From Adiantum capillus-veneris (lineage: Eukaryota; Streptophyta; Polypodiopsida; Polypodiales; Pteridaceae): a DNA stretch of 64,000 bases. The first letter of the stretch is position 1. Every line of letters begins with the position of its first letter. Both the position numbers and the translations under genes were made by a program. Under the pieces are notes generated by a model. That model was not told the DNA's origin. It saw nothing but the letters and a program-made list of their open reading frames with translations, and ran no database searches. The DNA lies in the NCBI GenBank assembly GCA_014529385.2, contig CM043957.1:64228003-64292002 (forward strand), given 5' to 3'. This document shows, piece after piece, positions 23,376 to 33,931 of this stretch.

Positions 23376-24503
23376 CTAAGTGAAAAATTGGATCATTGTT
23401 TGCAGTGTCCAAACAATAAAATTTGCATGCCAAATTGGATCAAATTTGTAACCACCAGTAGCGAGAGGGGAAATGAGCATCTTGGCTACTGCAAAGACAG
23501 AACTGAAAATTATGATTCCCAAGAGTGTACCAAGAATCCAGCATATATGGCCACCTTGTTGGTGTGGTGAGCTCAAGTTGTCTTCAGAGTCCTGCTTACT
23601 GCCATTAAAAAAAACTGCAAGCATATCACGCTTCTTTTGGGTGTGCTCAAACATGTCAGCTTCCTTTACTGATGCTAATAGCAAGCCACCTACCTTGCGG
23701 CTTAAATTCAAGCGTAATCCACTTACCTTTCTCCAAAGAGAGGATGCAATATTTGTAAAAAATTGTACCAAATTGCGAATGAGGTCTTCATTCTTGCATT
23801 CTATTAGGCTTTTGTCTATCCATGGCTCCTTTGCTCTTATCTCCATGTTGATCTTCTCTGTATATGTTATAGCGGCTAGCCATAGCCATAGGTCTGATGC
23901 ATCCCATGCAAACACAATGCTGTGTTGTGGAGGAGTTTGGAACATCCTTAAAAGGTTGGCAACATATTGATCATCAAACTTACTATGAACATCCTCACAT
24001 AAACTAGAGGCATTACCCATCTCCAAGTTTATAACACCCTTCAGTAGACTAGAGGCATTACCCATCTCTAAGTCTATAACACTACACAATAAAGTCTTGC
24101 TCGGCTGCCAAGCCTCGGGAGCAATAGCCAACTCCAAACCTTCAGTCATACTTACCTCTTCGTTATGGTCCTTAAGTGAAACTACCTTGATGCAAGATTC
24201 CTTTCGCTTGCTACACTGTCCTGGGTCCATGGTGGTGCATAGGCTTCCGTTTTCAAAGCTCTCCGCTTTGCTTGATATGTTGTCCACCTTTTGCAAAGCC
24301 TTGCTAGCAGGCTGGTCTTCCTCTTCTCTTGTATCTTTCATGCCCTTTGCATTCCTCTTACTCTGATGAGGCCTAATCAAGACTTTACACCTTCTTACCC
24401 TTACTGCCCAATGATGTCGTTTGATCGCTTTGGTGCCTATTTCATTCAAGGTTAAAGATGTACTCACATTTGTAACACAATTTTCTTGACTTACCTCCCC
24501 CAC
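23376..24503 (-). CDS. Element Y third ORF, membrane-anchored protein of unknown function
   Basis: An intact 375-codon frame between gag and the 3' LTR. The N-terminal half is basic then Ser-rich. A direct duplication follows: VIDLEMGNASSLL and VINLEMGNASSLC at residues ~140-175. Near the C-terminus HICWILGTLLGIIIFSSVFA is a clear membrane segment with a short tail after it. This is the place where Athila-type elements carry an env-like ORF; I see no recognisable env family, so the link is position and topology only. In another frame a short stretch (23022-23339) may continue the protein or be chance. Confidence 0.6.
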   Translation of the reverse strand: MGEVSQENCVTNVSTSLTLNEIGTKAIKRHHWAVRVRRCKVLIRPHQSKRNAKGMKDTREEEDQPASKALQKVDNISSKAESFENGSLCTTMDPGQCSKRKESCIKVVSLKDHNEEVSMTEGLELAIAPEAWQPSKTLLCSVIDLEMGNASSLLKGVINLEMGNASSLCEDVHSKFDDQYVANLLRMFQTPPQHSIVFAWDASDLWLWLAAITYTEKINMEIRAKEPWIDKSLIECKNEDLIRNLVQFFTNIASSLWRKVSGLRLNLSRKVGGLLLASVKEADMFEHTQKKRDMLAVFFNGSKQDSEDNLSSPHQQGGHICWILGTLLGIIIFSSVFAVAKMLISPLATGGYKFDPIWHANFIVWTLQTMIQFFT

Positions 24504-24518
24504 CTGGGTAGCATCGTT

Positions 24519-25643
24519 TTATTCTTTAACCTCTTCTTCCACTGCTTGAGTTCTTTGAATAAACTTCTTACTTGATCCTTCTTCTGTTACACTCATTTTG
24601 ACCTCTTCTGCAAGACCAATGATACTTGGTGTGCGGGTACCAATTGATGGTGGGCGTAGGATGATTGTAAGTGGTGATTGTGGTGGTGGTTGCATTGGTG
24701 ATTGGCGTCGAATTGGTGTGGCCAGCTGTGGTTGCACCGCTGGTGGTGGGATTTGAACAGGTGGGATTGGTTGCCTGAGTGGCGGTGGTCTTGCTCTTGG
24801 TGGAGAGATCTGATTCTGCCTCCCCCCTCTATTGAAATTCTGCCTCCTCGGGTGTGGGAAGTAGTGCATTCCACGGCCATCTTCCCCGTAGTTGTAACAA
24901 TGGTACTTTGGGTTCTGCCTTCATTGTCCTCTTCCTTGTTCTGGGTTCCTTCTAGGTGTATGCCCTTGCTGCACCAGATGCACAAATAAACTCTCTAGTT
25001 GGGTGGTGATGCGACTCAGCAGGTCTTTCTCTTCTGATGCCTCCTGTGGTTGGACTCTATGATTGGCTGTTGCAGTCACTGGGGTTGGTTGGGCCGAGCT
25101 TGTTTCCTCTGACTCGTTTACTCTTGCTTGCATGCGTAGCTTCTTGTCTTTAAGGCGGGCTACTTCGACTACCAACTCATATGTTGCAGGAAACCTTCCC
25201 TTCACCTTCTCTCTAAGTGACGACCACAGACCAGCAATGAAACGGTCCTTCTTTAGGAAATTAGGCGCTCCTTAACCTTCCTCTAGTGAGGCAACCCATC
25301 TCTCCCATAAGTCCACAAATTTAGACTCGTTGGTGGCATACTCCAGCAGGCCTCCCTGCTTTAATTCTGTCAGTAACTGTCATAGCCTCTCCGAGGTTGT
25401 GCCTCCACCAAACCTCTTTACAAAAGCAGCCATTAACACACCCCATGCATTCTTAGTGGCCTGGGGGAATGCATTATACCAGGACTTGGCCTCTACTTTT
25501 ATCAGTAGAGAAAAAATTCTAAGTCGTGAAGCATCATCATCTTTATTGGAGACGATACAAGCAATGTCGAAATCATCCAAAAAGTCGGTGGTGAGATCCT
25601 CTCCCTTCTTTCCACTGAACGTGGGGAAAGAAACACTTGCCAT
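24519..25643 (-). pseudogene. Element Y gag
   Basis: It starts MASVSFPTFSGKKGEDLTTD at 25643, matching the start of Gypsy E gag in plan. ARLRIFSLLIKVEAKSWY-like text, then LKKDRFIAGLWSSLREKVKG, align with the KKDRFLAGLWENIRWRV region of Gypsy E. A Pro/Gln-rich stretch follows. The zinc knuckle is degenerate: YHCYNYGEDGRGMHYF has lost the second Cys and the His spacing. Stops near 25380 and 25273 break the frame. The precise last codon of the family cannot be told. Confidence 0.75.
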
Positions 25644-26059
25644 GGTAGTGACTCAGGAAATTACAAACCTCTTTTTTCTTTTTTTTCCTTTTCTTTTTTA
25701 CATTACATTAACAATAGCGGCTCATAGCAGTTTTTTTACAAGGGTGGGTGGATAGGTTAAAACAAGATAAAGATAGAAACATTAAAGGAATGATGGTAAT
25801 CTAATATGGGGAGAATGATAGGGTTCGGGGAATTGAGGATTTCTCCTAGTACCGCCGCACCGAATAGGTGTACGATCTTCTGTTGGTAGAAGACTTTCCT
25901 ATCTACATAGATATTCACATGCATATGCTGTAAGAATCTGAATGGGAATGCCGTTGGCCCATTTTCCATCATGCACAGAGGATGAAATACTTACTTATAC
26001 TCTTACCGTGCCAGTGTTGATGAGTCGGCACATCCACAAGAGGTCGTCGCCTTTCATGG

Positions 26060-26970
26060 GCTCTACCTTTCCTTCGTTGCTAAGCACGTACGGGGGTGAT
26101 GGCGACGCGTCTGACCACTCCCATCCTCTTGGCTAACAGCAATTGCAGGTAATTTCCATAGTCGGCGTATTGCATGAATTCTACTCCATTCAGTTGCAAC
26201 TCGTCCCCAGCCCATTGGGTTTCTCCCGTGGTAGAGAGCTTCTTCAGGATAAGTTGTACAGGGAGAGGAGGAAGATCCTCCACTCTCTTTCCAAAACACC
26301 GAGAGCAGTAGCCAAACCACTCTTCTCTAGGACATGGGAATCTTCTTACCACTTCTTATTTCGGATTGTTGAAGTGGATTGGTAGCACTCGCATGTGTCG
26401 TGCAAATTGGTAGGCGACCTTTCGCCGCTTAGGTTCGGATGACTTCCTCTTTGGCAAACTAGGTACAACCTGGCTTTCTGAGCTTGAAGCACTTGCTTGG
26501 CCAGATGCTTCTCCCTTTGGGTCATGTGTTTCCAGACTGGCCTATCTTCTCCTTGCCTTTGGCTCGAGCAGCCCCTTTAGGCCACTTTGGAGTTATAACT
26601 TTGACTGTAGTTTCTTTAGGGAAAAGAGGTCTCACCGTTTTCTTCCCTTCCTTGATGTGAATGACTTCTTTGCGATGAATGTCGATGTAGATGACTTCAG
26701 CCCTTTCGCTGCCTTCGTTGCTGACACTCATTGACAGTGTGCCTTGGTTGACAAACAGTGATGGCACTTCACCGACCTCCCACCTGATGCTCTCAATTTA
26801 TAGTTAGAACGAGCTACACGAGATGGAGAATTTACCTCTTGAATGCTGACGACACTACAGCCTGGTAGTAGCACCTCAATGAAGGCGGCTAGTGCCTCCG
26901 TCTCCTCTTCTTCCGTTCTCCAGTTAGAAAATTCCTTCAGCCATTCGTCCATGATTGATAGTGGGCGTCA
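26060..26970 (-). pseudogene. Element Y ORF1 upstream of gag, function unknown
   Basis: Segments in two minus frames form one broken protein: MDEWLKEFSNWRTEEEETEA at the start, an acidic region, then EVIYIDIHRKEVIHIKEGKK, a Ser/Lys/Arg linker, then EEWFGYCSRCFGKRVEDLPP and GDELQLNGVEFMQYADYGNY. The last part has a compact domain look but no family I recognise. It lies between primer site and gag, as ORF1 does in Ogre/Tat elements. The frame changes near 26.75 kb and 26.4 kb. Confidence 0.5.
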
Positions 26971-27007
26971 CTTTCAGCATTGTAAACTGAAGGGTCTTAG
27001 AAAGCCC

Positions 27008-27027
27008 TCCTCCGTGGGGGCACTAAA
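27008..27027 (-). promoter_or_regulatory. Primer binding site of element Y
   Basis: On the minus strand TAGTGCCCCCACGGAGGA stands directly after the LTR. It differs from the Gypsy E site at two positions, so both families probably use the same tRNA. Confidence 0.7.
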
Positions 27028-28592
27028 TGACGGGATCAAAGTGAACCCCGAACCCCCGACGGCCTCTAAAACACCGGGGACCGAATGGAGCGCCTCGAGC
27101 TTGTCATGGTAAATCAAACAGGGGGCACCACCTAGCTTCAGCGGCTAGGACGCAAACAACACACCACCATAACAAAGTTTTCATCCAAGAGAGATGGATG
27201 CTTGGGAGTAATGATGAAGAGGAAAGGGAATGAGATCAAGTGAGTGAGAGAGAGACAGAGAGAGAGAGAGAAAGAGAGAGTGGGAGGGGGTATAGCGGCT
27301 TAGTACTTAGGCACCACAAAAGAATCCACACACCCTTCACACATACACAAGCTCACTCCAAACACAAGACTAGGTGGCGATTCCGCACACCTCACATGGG
27401 CAAAACATTGCAAGAAAACATACTCACAAAACCTCAACCTTTATTTAGAGAATAACGCGATGAAATGGGGAGCATAGGGTAGGGGAATGAGAAGGGAGAG
27501 AGTGGTAGAGCACATGGCGGATAGGTGGGAGTTGATGGCAAAGAATTGCACGAGGGTTATGTCCATCATCCTTCATTTAGTTGCCCTTCATCTTCCATAT
27601 CCCAAGGGTGTAGAGGTCATGCTCAAGACGAGCATGGTGATTTCACTGATGGTGATGGTGTGGATGTGTGTGTGTGCACTAGGCACACACACTGCATAGT
27701 GTACTCTTTGGTGATGTTGTGTGTGTCTTTAGTGTGATGGTGACCCCTCTTTATATAGGGGAGTAGGGGGGTGAAATTCTAGAATTTAGAAATGAAGAAA
27801 TCATTATCTACATAGGCCATGTGACTGTGGGCCCCACTTGTCTGGCTGTGTGTATATGTGCTAGAATAGCAGTCTCATGAGAGAGAGACTAAGAGAGAGA
27901 GATGGGTTGATGAAAAAAAGTGAGAGGTGACATGGAGAATAAAGTAATGACAAGAGGGGAGAGAGGGGAGTGTGTTCAGAGGTGAATCTGTGTGCAGATG
28001 TGTGTGAACACAAGAAAAATCAGGTAACCATCGGGTGGGGATGGGTCTGTGGGCACCTTTTTCAGTGAAAATGAGTGTGTGTGTGTGTGTGGGGGAGGTT
28101 ATTCAACTACAAGACAAGAAACATGGCACCCTTTAGAGAGAGGGGGGGGTATTTGGGTCATGGGATATGATAGGAGAGAGAAAGGGGAGGTGGGGTATAC
28201 TATTTTGGAAGATAGCATAAGTTGCATGTGAGTTAGGGTGCATTATTGGTGAGTTATAATGCATTATTGGTGAGAGGTGGGGTAGCTTTAGGGGAGATAG
28301 AAAGGAGAAAGGACAAGGGGAAGAGAGAGGGGGTTGACCTTTTGAGTGGAGGAGAGGAAAAGGGACACAGGGCGGGGCAACAATGAAGAAAAAGGAGGCA
28401 AGGTGGGGATGGGCTGCCCCGCAGGCATGAGGTGGCCTATTTTACCTTTCTCATATATTTACATAATCATACTTTATTTTTTCTTACAATTTTTCAATGC
28501 CCTTTATCACTCCCTCCGTAAGAGGAGGTTTCCATGGGGTGGGGACGAGAGAAGAGGGGTATGGGAGCTTGACTTGTGAAAAGCCCCCATCA
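27028..28592 (-). repeat. 5' LTR of element Y
   Basis: Pairs with 21545-23130. The GA run is much shorter here (about 27246-27280), and a TATA box lies at about 27749-27758 on the minus strand. Differences elsewhere are sparse by eye. ATCAC of insertion Z follows at 28593. Confidence 0.88.
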
Positions 28593-29431
28593 ATCACAAG
28601 GGGCAGAGTTCCAAGTTAAGGGCTCTTTAATCCACGTCTGCTCGTTAAGCGGTGGATACCCACATTTGTTGGTTAAGCGGTGGGGACCCACGTCTGCTGG
28701 CTAAGCGGTCGGAATGTCCATGTCGTGCTTTCTATGTGGTGGACATACCTAGTTGTATGGGCAGCTAGGCGACAACGGGAGGAGTAAAATCTCCGTGGAG
28801 GGGGAATGTTGTACCTCCATAACATTGAAATTTTAATGAGTAAGTTTGAGTAGAAGTTTTACTAGAACTCTGTCTTGGTGCCGCTTTGCAGTACTGATTG
28901 AAGGGCTGTCTTAACGAACATTGTGATTCGGAATCTAATCAAGGAATGTTTACGTTGAACAATCATTGTGGTAGTAATTAGGACACATAAGGAAGTGTGA
29001 GTGTGGGGGTGGAAAGTGGGGGCTTGCTCAGGTTGCCAATGCCTATGAGAAGGGTGGTCCCGATTGGTCGGGAACTCTCCGTTCCCATAGTGTTATAAAT
29101 CGACACTAGTATTACTCATTGGCCCTAGAGCGGCCCTAGAGCGGCAAAGTCTCGAGTGTACGTGCCTCTGAAACATGGGGAAAAAGGCACTCGGGACTTC
29201 TCTCCTCTTGGAAGGTGGGACTTAGGATCCCTAGATAAGATAATCACGCTTCCCCTGCGGGGTGGAACTAGATCTCGATGCTAGTAGGCTCGAACTCGAC
29301 TCACTTTGTGATGAGAGATCGTCCGCTAGATGAACCATAAACCACTTTGTTTGCTTCCGCTGTAGATCTAGTGGCCACCAGGTTTAGCATCAGATCCACG
29401 GTGTTTGAGACGACGGGGTGGGGACCTCACA
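28593..29431 (+). repeat. Right part of insertion Z
   Basis: Continuation of Z after element Y. At about 28633-28720 there are three imperfect ~31-bp units built on CTGCTCGTTAAGCGGTGG. No coding signal. It ends GACCTCACA at 29431, where the Copia A RT resumes. Confidence 0.55.
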
Positions 29432-30638
29432 AAAGAAAAATCAAATGGATCTTTTGACAAGTTTAAGGCACGTCTAGCTGCAAAAGGTTACTCCCAAGTA
29501 GTTGGTGTTGATTATCAAGAGACCTTTTCACTAGGTTTTTGCATTACAAGTGTTGGAGTTTTATTGGCATTTGCTATTCAATTTGATTTAGAAGCTCATC
29601 AAATGGATGTGAAAACTGCTTTTCTTAATGGTGACTTGGAAGAGGAAATTTATATGGAACAACCAGAAGGGTTTGTTATTCCTGGTAAAGAAGACCTTAT
29701 TGCTCAACTCCATAAGGCACTATATGGTCTCAAACAATCTTTGCGAGCCTGATATACAAAATTTGATCTTTTTCTCACCTCTAAAGGATTCATCTCGTGC
29801 TCTTCAGACCCGAACTTATACATAAAATGCCAAGGTAGTAGCTTTGCGATTCTTGCTCTTTATCTGGATGATACCATCCTTGTTTCCAATGATTTGAGAT
29901 TTCTTCAGCAAGTGAAAATTTTATTTTCTTCTACATTTGATATGGTGGATCTTGGAGAAATTCACTCGTGTATTGGCATTCACATCCAACGAAACCATAC
30001 AAAAGGTATTTTATTCCTTCTACTGTCAAAGTTTATTGCAGATACTATTCAAAAATTTGGTATGGAATCCGCACATTCGGCCAACACACCTTGTCTTGTG
30101 AGCTCTACGAAGAACACTTCTGGATGGTCAACTTGTCACAAATCAACCTTATGCTAACTTGATTGGATATCTTCAGTTTGTTGGCATGAATAATGGTCAT
30201 GATATTATGTTTGTTGCTAATTATCTTGGACAACATCTTGCATGTCCTTCTCTTAAGAATCGGTCTATAGCAAAGCGTGTATTGAAATGCTTGAAAGGCA
30301 CTACAGATTTTGGTTTGGTCTATCGTCGACAACTCACATCGTATTCCATGAAATCTCCTTCTCTTTTGGGTTACACAGATGCAGAATGGGCAATCTCACA
30401 TTTATCTATGCGATCTACTAGTGGAAATTGCTTCTTTATAAACGATTATCTTGTTTCTCGGACCAGCAAGAAAAAACGTTGTGTTGTAGTTTCTACGACT
30501 GAGTCAGAATATGTCGCGGCATTACTTGCAGCTCGTGTGCTGATCTGGATTTGACAAACGCTGGTTGATATTGGTCACTCTTCTCTTTCTAGCACACCCT
30601 TGTAGTGTGACAACCAAAGTGCTACTAGTCTTGCAAAA
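29432..30638 (+). pseudogene. Copia A RT core and RNase H start
   Basis: The frame resumes with GSFDKFKARLAAKGYSQV, then HQMDVKTAFLNGDLEEEIYM, HKALYGLKQSLRA, then in shifted frames LYLDDTILVSND with the YxDD catalytic motif, DLGEIHSCIGIHIQRN and, past 30159, the RNase H entry LGYTDAEWA with its Asp and TTESEYVAAL with its Glu. Stops near 29750 and 30150 and frame changes disable it. It is cut at 30638 by solo LTR X2. Confidence 0.88.
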
Positions 30639-31374
30639 TGTTAGGAAATAAGACGTAGCTAAATAGATTTTTGAGTAGATTACTTAATGGAGAGAGATAG
30701 GTTTCACACACAAGAGATTATATAGTAGAGAGAGAGAGTACACACGATGTACGCGGTTCACCCAATGTGGGCTACGTCCACGAGAAAGCAGCCACTCAAT
30801 GGCTTTAGCACTTCAAAAGAAGAAGTAGTTTACAAAGGGATTAAACTCTTAGTAGAGCTCCCGCCTTGCTTCACTCTCACCACCTCACACTCACCTTGTT
30901 GCATCAACTTCACACTATATGAAATGTGTGCAGAAATGGCCTCCTTTTATAGGCCAAAAGGGTTGCCCTCTCTCATGAGAGGCAGCCATGTGTAGCCGCC
31001 CTTGTGCGAATAAGTCCAAATCAGACCCTCCAATCCGCCCATGTGTGGCCGCCCTTGAGAAGACAAGTCTGCTTTTGAATTCGGCCACCGACCATTAACT
31101 TCCGACCACCGGCCACCGGCCAACCGACCGGTTGTTTTCCGACCACTTTCCGGCCGTCGTCCGGCCATAATATTCTGGCGAGGGAAAAAAAAAGTCTCGG
31201 GGGCCTCCGCCCCCGAGGCCCCTAAGTTGTCCTTGATTCTTGTCTGTGAAAATTTTGGTTTCCGGTGAGTGATTTTCCTTCACGCACGATGGCTTCTCCT
31301 CATAATGGGGGCCTTACAAATGTGCGCTTTTACCACAAAAAATTACAAGGGTAAATCAGGCTCCATACTTAACA
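30639..31374 (-). repeat. Solo LTR X2 (Copia B family), inverted
   Basis: 736 bp, from TGTTAGGAAATAAGACG to CCATACTTAACA on the plus strand, which is X1 inverted. The perfect duplication CAAAA lies at 30634-30638 and 31375-31379. The GGCCGGTGG minisatellite is shorter here than in X1. It splits the RNase H of Copia A. Confidence 0.93.
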
Positions 31375-31837
31375 CAAAAGACTACGTTCAACATAATAAG
31401 TCAAAGCACATTGCTGTCCATTATCATTATGTCAAGTATGAAGTACGCAAAGGAACCATTATGGTTAAACACTACCCAAGTAACCAGATAATTGCAGACA
31501 TTCTTACCAAAGGCCTCAATGAGTCACGTTTCATCCTCTTGCGCTTGGAGCTTGGAGCAGCTTTGGCCTCACTCTTTCTAGATTAGCTTCTCTGCTATTG
31601 TGATAGCTTTGTACATATGACATTGTAATCCTGTAGGTACCATGCACTATGTACACTCCACATTTGCACATTGTGATCTCTGAGTCACTTGTATATTTGT
31701 ACATAGATACAAAATTCACTTTCACATCATCATCATTGGTTCATATTTTGACATTGTATAGGGGCTTGGGTTGTTTCCTTGAACTCCACAAGGGTTTTTT
31801 TATCCAAAGTTAGAGACCTTTGTTTGAGTGGGGGTTT
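31375..31837 (+). pseudogene. Copia A RNase H C-terminal end and 3' non-coding tail
   Basis: Directly after X2 the frame reads KDYVQHNKSKHIAVHYHYVK, then IADILTKGLNESRF, the standard end of copia RNase H, closing at a TAG near 31586. About 250 bp of non-coding sequence follow, ending with GAGTGGGGGTTT, a short polypurine-like tract before the 3' LTR. Confidence 0.88.
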
Positions 31838-31952
31838 TGAAGCTATATATAGCTCACTCTACTCAACTTGGTGTCACCTATATATTTGTATCTTGTCCTC
31901 ACTATGAATCAGTCTTTGGGAGCGTACATGGTGTGTCTCTTGTCTTGTCTTG

Positions 31953-31985
<33 letters not shown>

Positions 31986-31996
31986 ACATCTCAATA
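31838..31996 (+). repeat. 3' LTR of Copia A
   Basis: It starts TGAAGCTATATAT and ends ACATCTCAATA. It matches 6678-6817 except for substitutions and a longer CT run at about 31958-31985. The flanking GGACA at 31997 completes the target duplication. Confidence 0.9.
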
Positions 31997-32001
31997 GGAC
32001 A

Positions 32002-32380
32002 GCCTTGTGATGGCTGTAAGTGATTCTATTTTTGGCACAGAGTACTCTTAAGTTTGATGATGTTGTGGGTGTTCTCCTAAGAGAGGAAATACGAAGGAGA
32101 AGCAGAGAAGAATCATCAAGTGCTGCACTGTAAGTGGAAACAAGAGGAAGGCCTAAGGAGAGGTTCAAAAACCAAAAGGGTCGTGATTGCTCAAGACGGA
32201 ACAAGTCACACACAAAGTCAGCTCTTGAATGTTGTAACTACAGCAAGAAGAGCCATGCCAAGAAGGATTGCTGGTCCAAGAAGAAGAAGGAGACTAAGTC
32301 TCAAGATAACAAGCCAACATCGGAGGCCAATGTGGCAGGTAAAGTAGAGCAAGATGCTCTAATTCTTTCATTAGACAATG
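32002..32380 (+). pseudogene. Copia B gag, C-terminal fragment
   Basis: The frame reads SLVMAVSDSIFG, FDDVVGVLLREEIRRRS and, near 32240, ECCNYSKKSHAKKDCW. The last is a CCHC knuckle in which the second Cys is Ser. The text matches the copia gag pattern that runs from LVxAL to the knuckle. The N-terminal two-thirds are missing to the left. Confidence 0.8.
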
Positions 32381-32790
32381 TGACATTTGTGGATAGTAGA
32401 TTTTGGGGCTTCATTCCATGCAACACCACACAAGCAAAATTTCCAAGATTACACCATAGGTAATTTTGGATATGTATACTTGGGAGATGATGAAGCTTGT
32501 GAAATTGTCGACAAAGGTACAGTTTGTGTCAAAACTACTAACGGAAATGAATGGAAGATCTCAAAGGGATCTTTGGTGGTTGCCAAGGGAGAAAAAATTG
32601 GTACACTTTACTTGTGTACTGTTAGCACGCAAACTTCAGCTTGTGCAACAAAGATAGAAGTCAATAGTGCGGTGTGGCAGTACTGGCTTGGGCATATGAG
32701 TGCCAAAGGAATGCAAATCCTTCAAACAAAGAAGCTTCTACCAGGTTTGAAAGAAGTGGACTTAGAGTTCTGAAGATTGTGTTTATGGTA
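32381..32790 (+). pseudogene. Copia B protease and integrase zinc region
   Basis: MWIVDFGASFHAT is the protease site with the catalytic DSGA changed to DFGA. FGYVYLGDDEACEIVDKG and WKISKGSLVVAKGEKIGTL follow. Then AVWQYWLGHMSAKGMQIL is the integrase zinc region, where the family has WHxRLGHMS. The frame ends in TGA near 32773 just before the Cys pair. Confidence 0.83.
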
Positions 32791-32799
32791 AACAAAAGA

Positions 32800-33600
32800 A
32801 CATTGCAGCGGTAGGTTCATTTTTGACATTTGGGGTCCTGCAAGTACACCATCACTTGGTGGCTCATTGTACTATGCAACATTCATAGAGGACGCGACTA
32901 GGAAAACATGGGTTTATGTAATGAAGAATACATCCAATGTGTTTTCCATATTTCAAAGGTGGAAAGCCTTTGTGTAGAATGAAACATGTACTAAGGTTAA
33001 ATGCATCAGATCCACCAACGGAGGCAAAAATTACAGCCAAGATTTTGAAGGCTTTTGTGCTAGCAATGGCATTCAGAGGCAAAGAACAACCCCATGGACA
33101 CCTCAACAAAATGAAATTTCCAAAAGGATGAATAGAACCATCATGGAGCAAGCATGAAGCATACGGCTACATGTAGGCCTACCACTTGAGCTTTGGGCAA
33201 AAGCTGTAAGTACGTCTGTGTACTTAACCAACCGGTCACCCTCAACGGCATTGGATGGGGGAGTTCTAGAAGAGGCATGGGCAAGAAAACCGATGAATTA
33301 TGCATTTCTCAAAGTTTCTGGGTGTGAGGCTTTCATGCACATAGATAGAAGCCTAAGATCAAAGCTAGATGCAAAGTCCAAAAAGTGTTTCTTCATTGGC
33401 TATGGAGAAGGTGACTTTGGGTATCGCCTATGGAATCATGAAGATGGTAAAATTTTAAGGTGTAGGGATGTAATTTTTACCGAACAAAATATGTATAAAG
33501 ATTACTTGGAAAGAAACAAACAAAAGAAACAGGTGACGAATACATGGAGCTTGAGGACGATGACAACTCAAGGACTGCAAACGGTGACAATGTGAAACAA
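32800..33600 (+). pseudogene. Copia B integrase core and C-terminal region
   Basis: In changing frames: FDIWGPASTPSLGGS with the first Asp, YYATFIEDATRKTWVYVMK, then CIRSTNGGKNYS where the second catalytic Asp is Thr, then TPQQNEISKRMNRTI where the catalytic Glu context NGVAERMN is lost. C-terminal text is intact: AFLKVSGCEAFMHI, KKCFFIGYGEGDFGYRLW. Two of three catalytic residues are therefore gone. Confidence 0.83.
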
Positions 33601-33735
33601 CGTCAACAAAATGGGGAGCTTCAACCTATTCCCCAAAGATCTAGAAGAGCAAGTAGACCTCCAGAAAGGTTTGTTCCTTTCTTCAACCATCTCTTGATCT
33701 CATATTTTGGAGAGCCGAAATCATATTAAGAAACT

Positions 33736-33931
33736 ATGCAGCACGAATCGAAAGAAGAATGGACGAAGAGCATGCAAGTGGAGATGGACTCACTATATTG
33801 CAACCAAACATGGGAGTTGGTTGAGTTGCCTAAAGGTAAGCGGGCACTTCAAAACAAATGGGTGTACAAGATGAAGGAAGAAGAAGGTGGGGAGAAAAGG
33901 TACAAGTCTAGGCTTGTGGTAAAAGGGTTTT
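33736..33931 (+). pseudogene. Copia B RT, N-terminal segment
   Basis: MQHESKEEWTKSMQVEMDSL, WELVELPKGKRALQNKWVYK and KRYKSRLVVKGF are the opening of a copia RT. The frame is cut at 33931 by the first base of CACTA-1 and resumes at 45132 with SQKKGVDLNGIFSP. Confidence 0.88.

Larger units (their letters stand above)
21545..28592 (-). mobile_element. Element Y: non-autonomous LTR retrotransposon
   Basis: Direct repeats of 1586 bp (21545-23130) and 1565 bp (27028-28592) bound 3.9 kb. All coding sense is minus: ORF1, gag, then a third ORF with a C-terminal membrane segment. No protease, RT, RNase H or integrase motif is visible, so it must use enzymes from another element. Its primer site is nearly the same as that of Gypsy E and its gag is related. 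The flanks share ATCA (21541-21544 and 28593-28596). It sits inside insertion Z. Confidence 0.85.
19622..29431 (+). mobile_element. Insertion Z: probable solo LTR, split by element Y
   Basis: It interrupts Copia A RT between WLFNTK and EKSNGSFDKFKARL. It begins TGTAAGGTCTCTAACCC and ends GGGGTGGGGACCTCACA, imperfect inverted ends. AAAGC precedes and AAAGA follows, a worn target duplication. Without element Y it is about 2.76 kb. I see no internal direct repeat that would mark two LTRs, so one long LTR is the simplest reading; such extended inverted ends are known from Del/Tekay-type LTRs (inference). TATTTAAA at 20234-20241 and a CA run at 20240-20315 lie inside. A 57-codon ORF at 21144 is weak. 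Confidence 0.6.
6678..31996 (+). mobile_element. Copia A: Ty1/copia element with nested insertions
   Basis: It is bounded by LTRs of 140 and 159 bp (6678-6817 and 31838-31996) and flanked by the exact 5-bp duplication GGACA (6673-6677 and 31997-32001). The order is LTR, primer site, gag, protease, integrase, RT, RNase H, LTR, which is the copia order. Four insertions split it: Gypsy E in gag, solo LTR X1 and insertion Z in RT, and solo LTR X2 in RNase H. Without them it is roughly 8 kb shorter than twice a normal copia element, that is, close to normal size. Stops and frameshifts show it is inactive. It sits at the gag edge of Copia B. Confidence 0.9.

Noticed and set aside
23376-24503. A host gene with a C-terminal membrane segment
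   Set aside because: It lies between two LTRs of element Y, in the sense of gag and next to the polypurine tract, so it is element-encoded.
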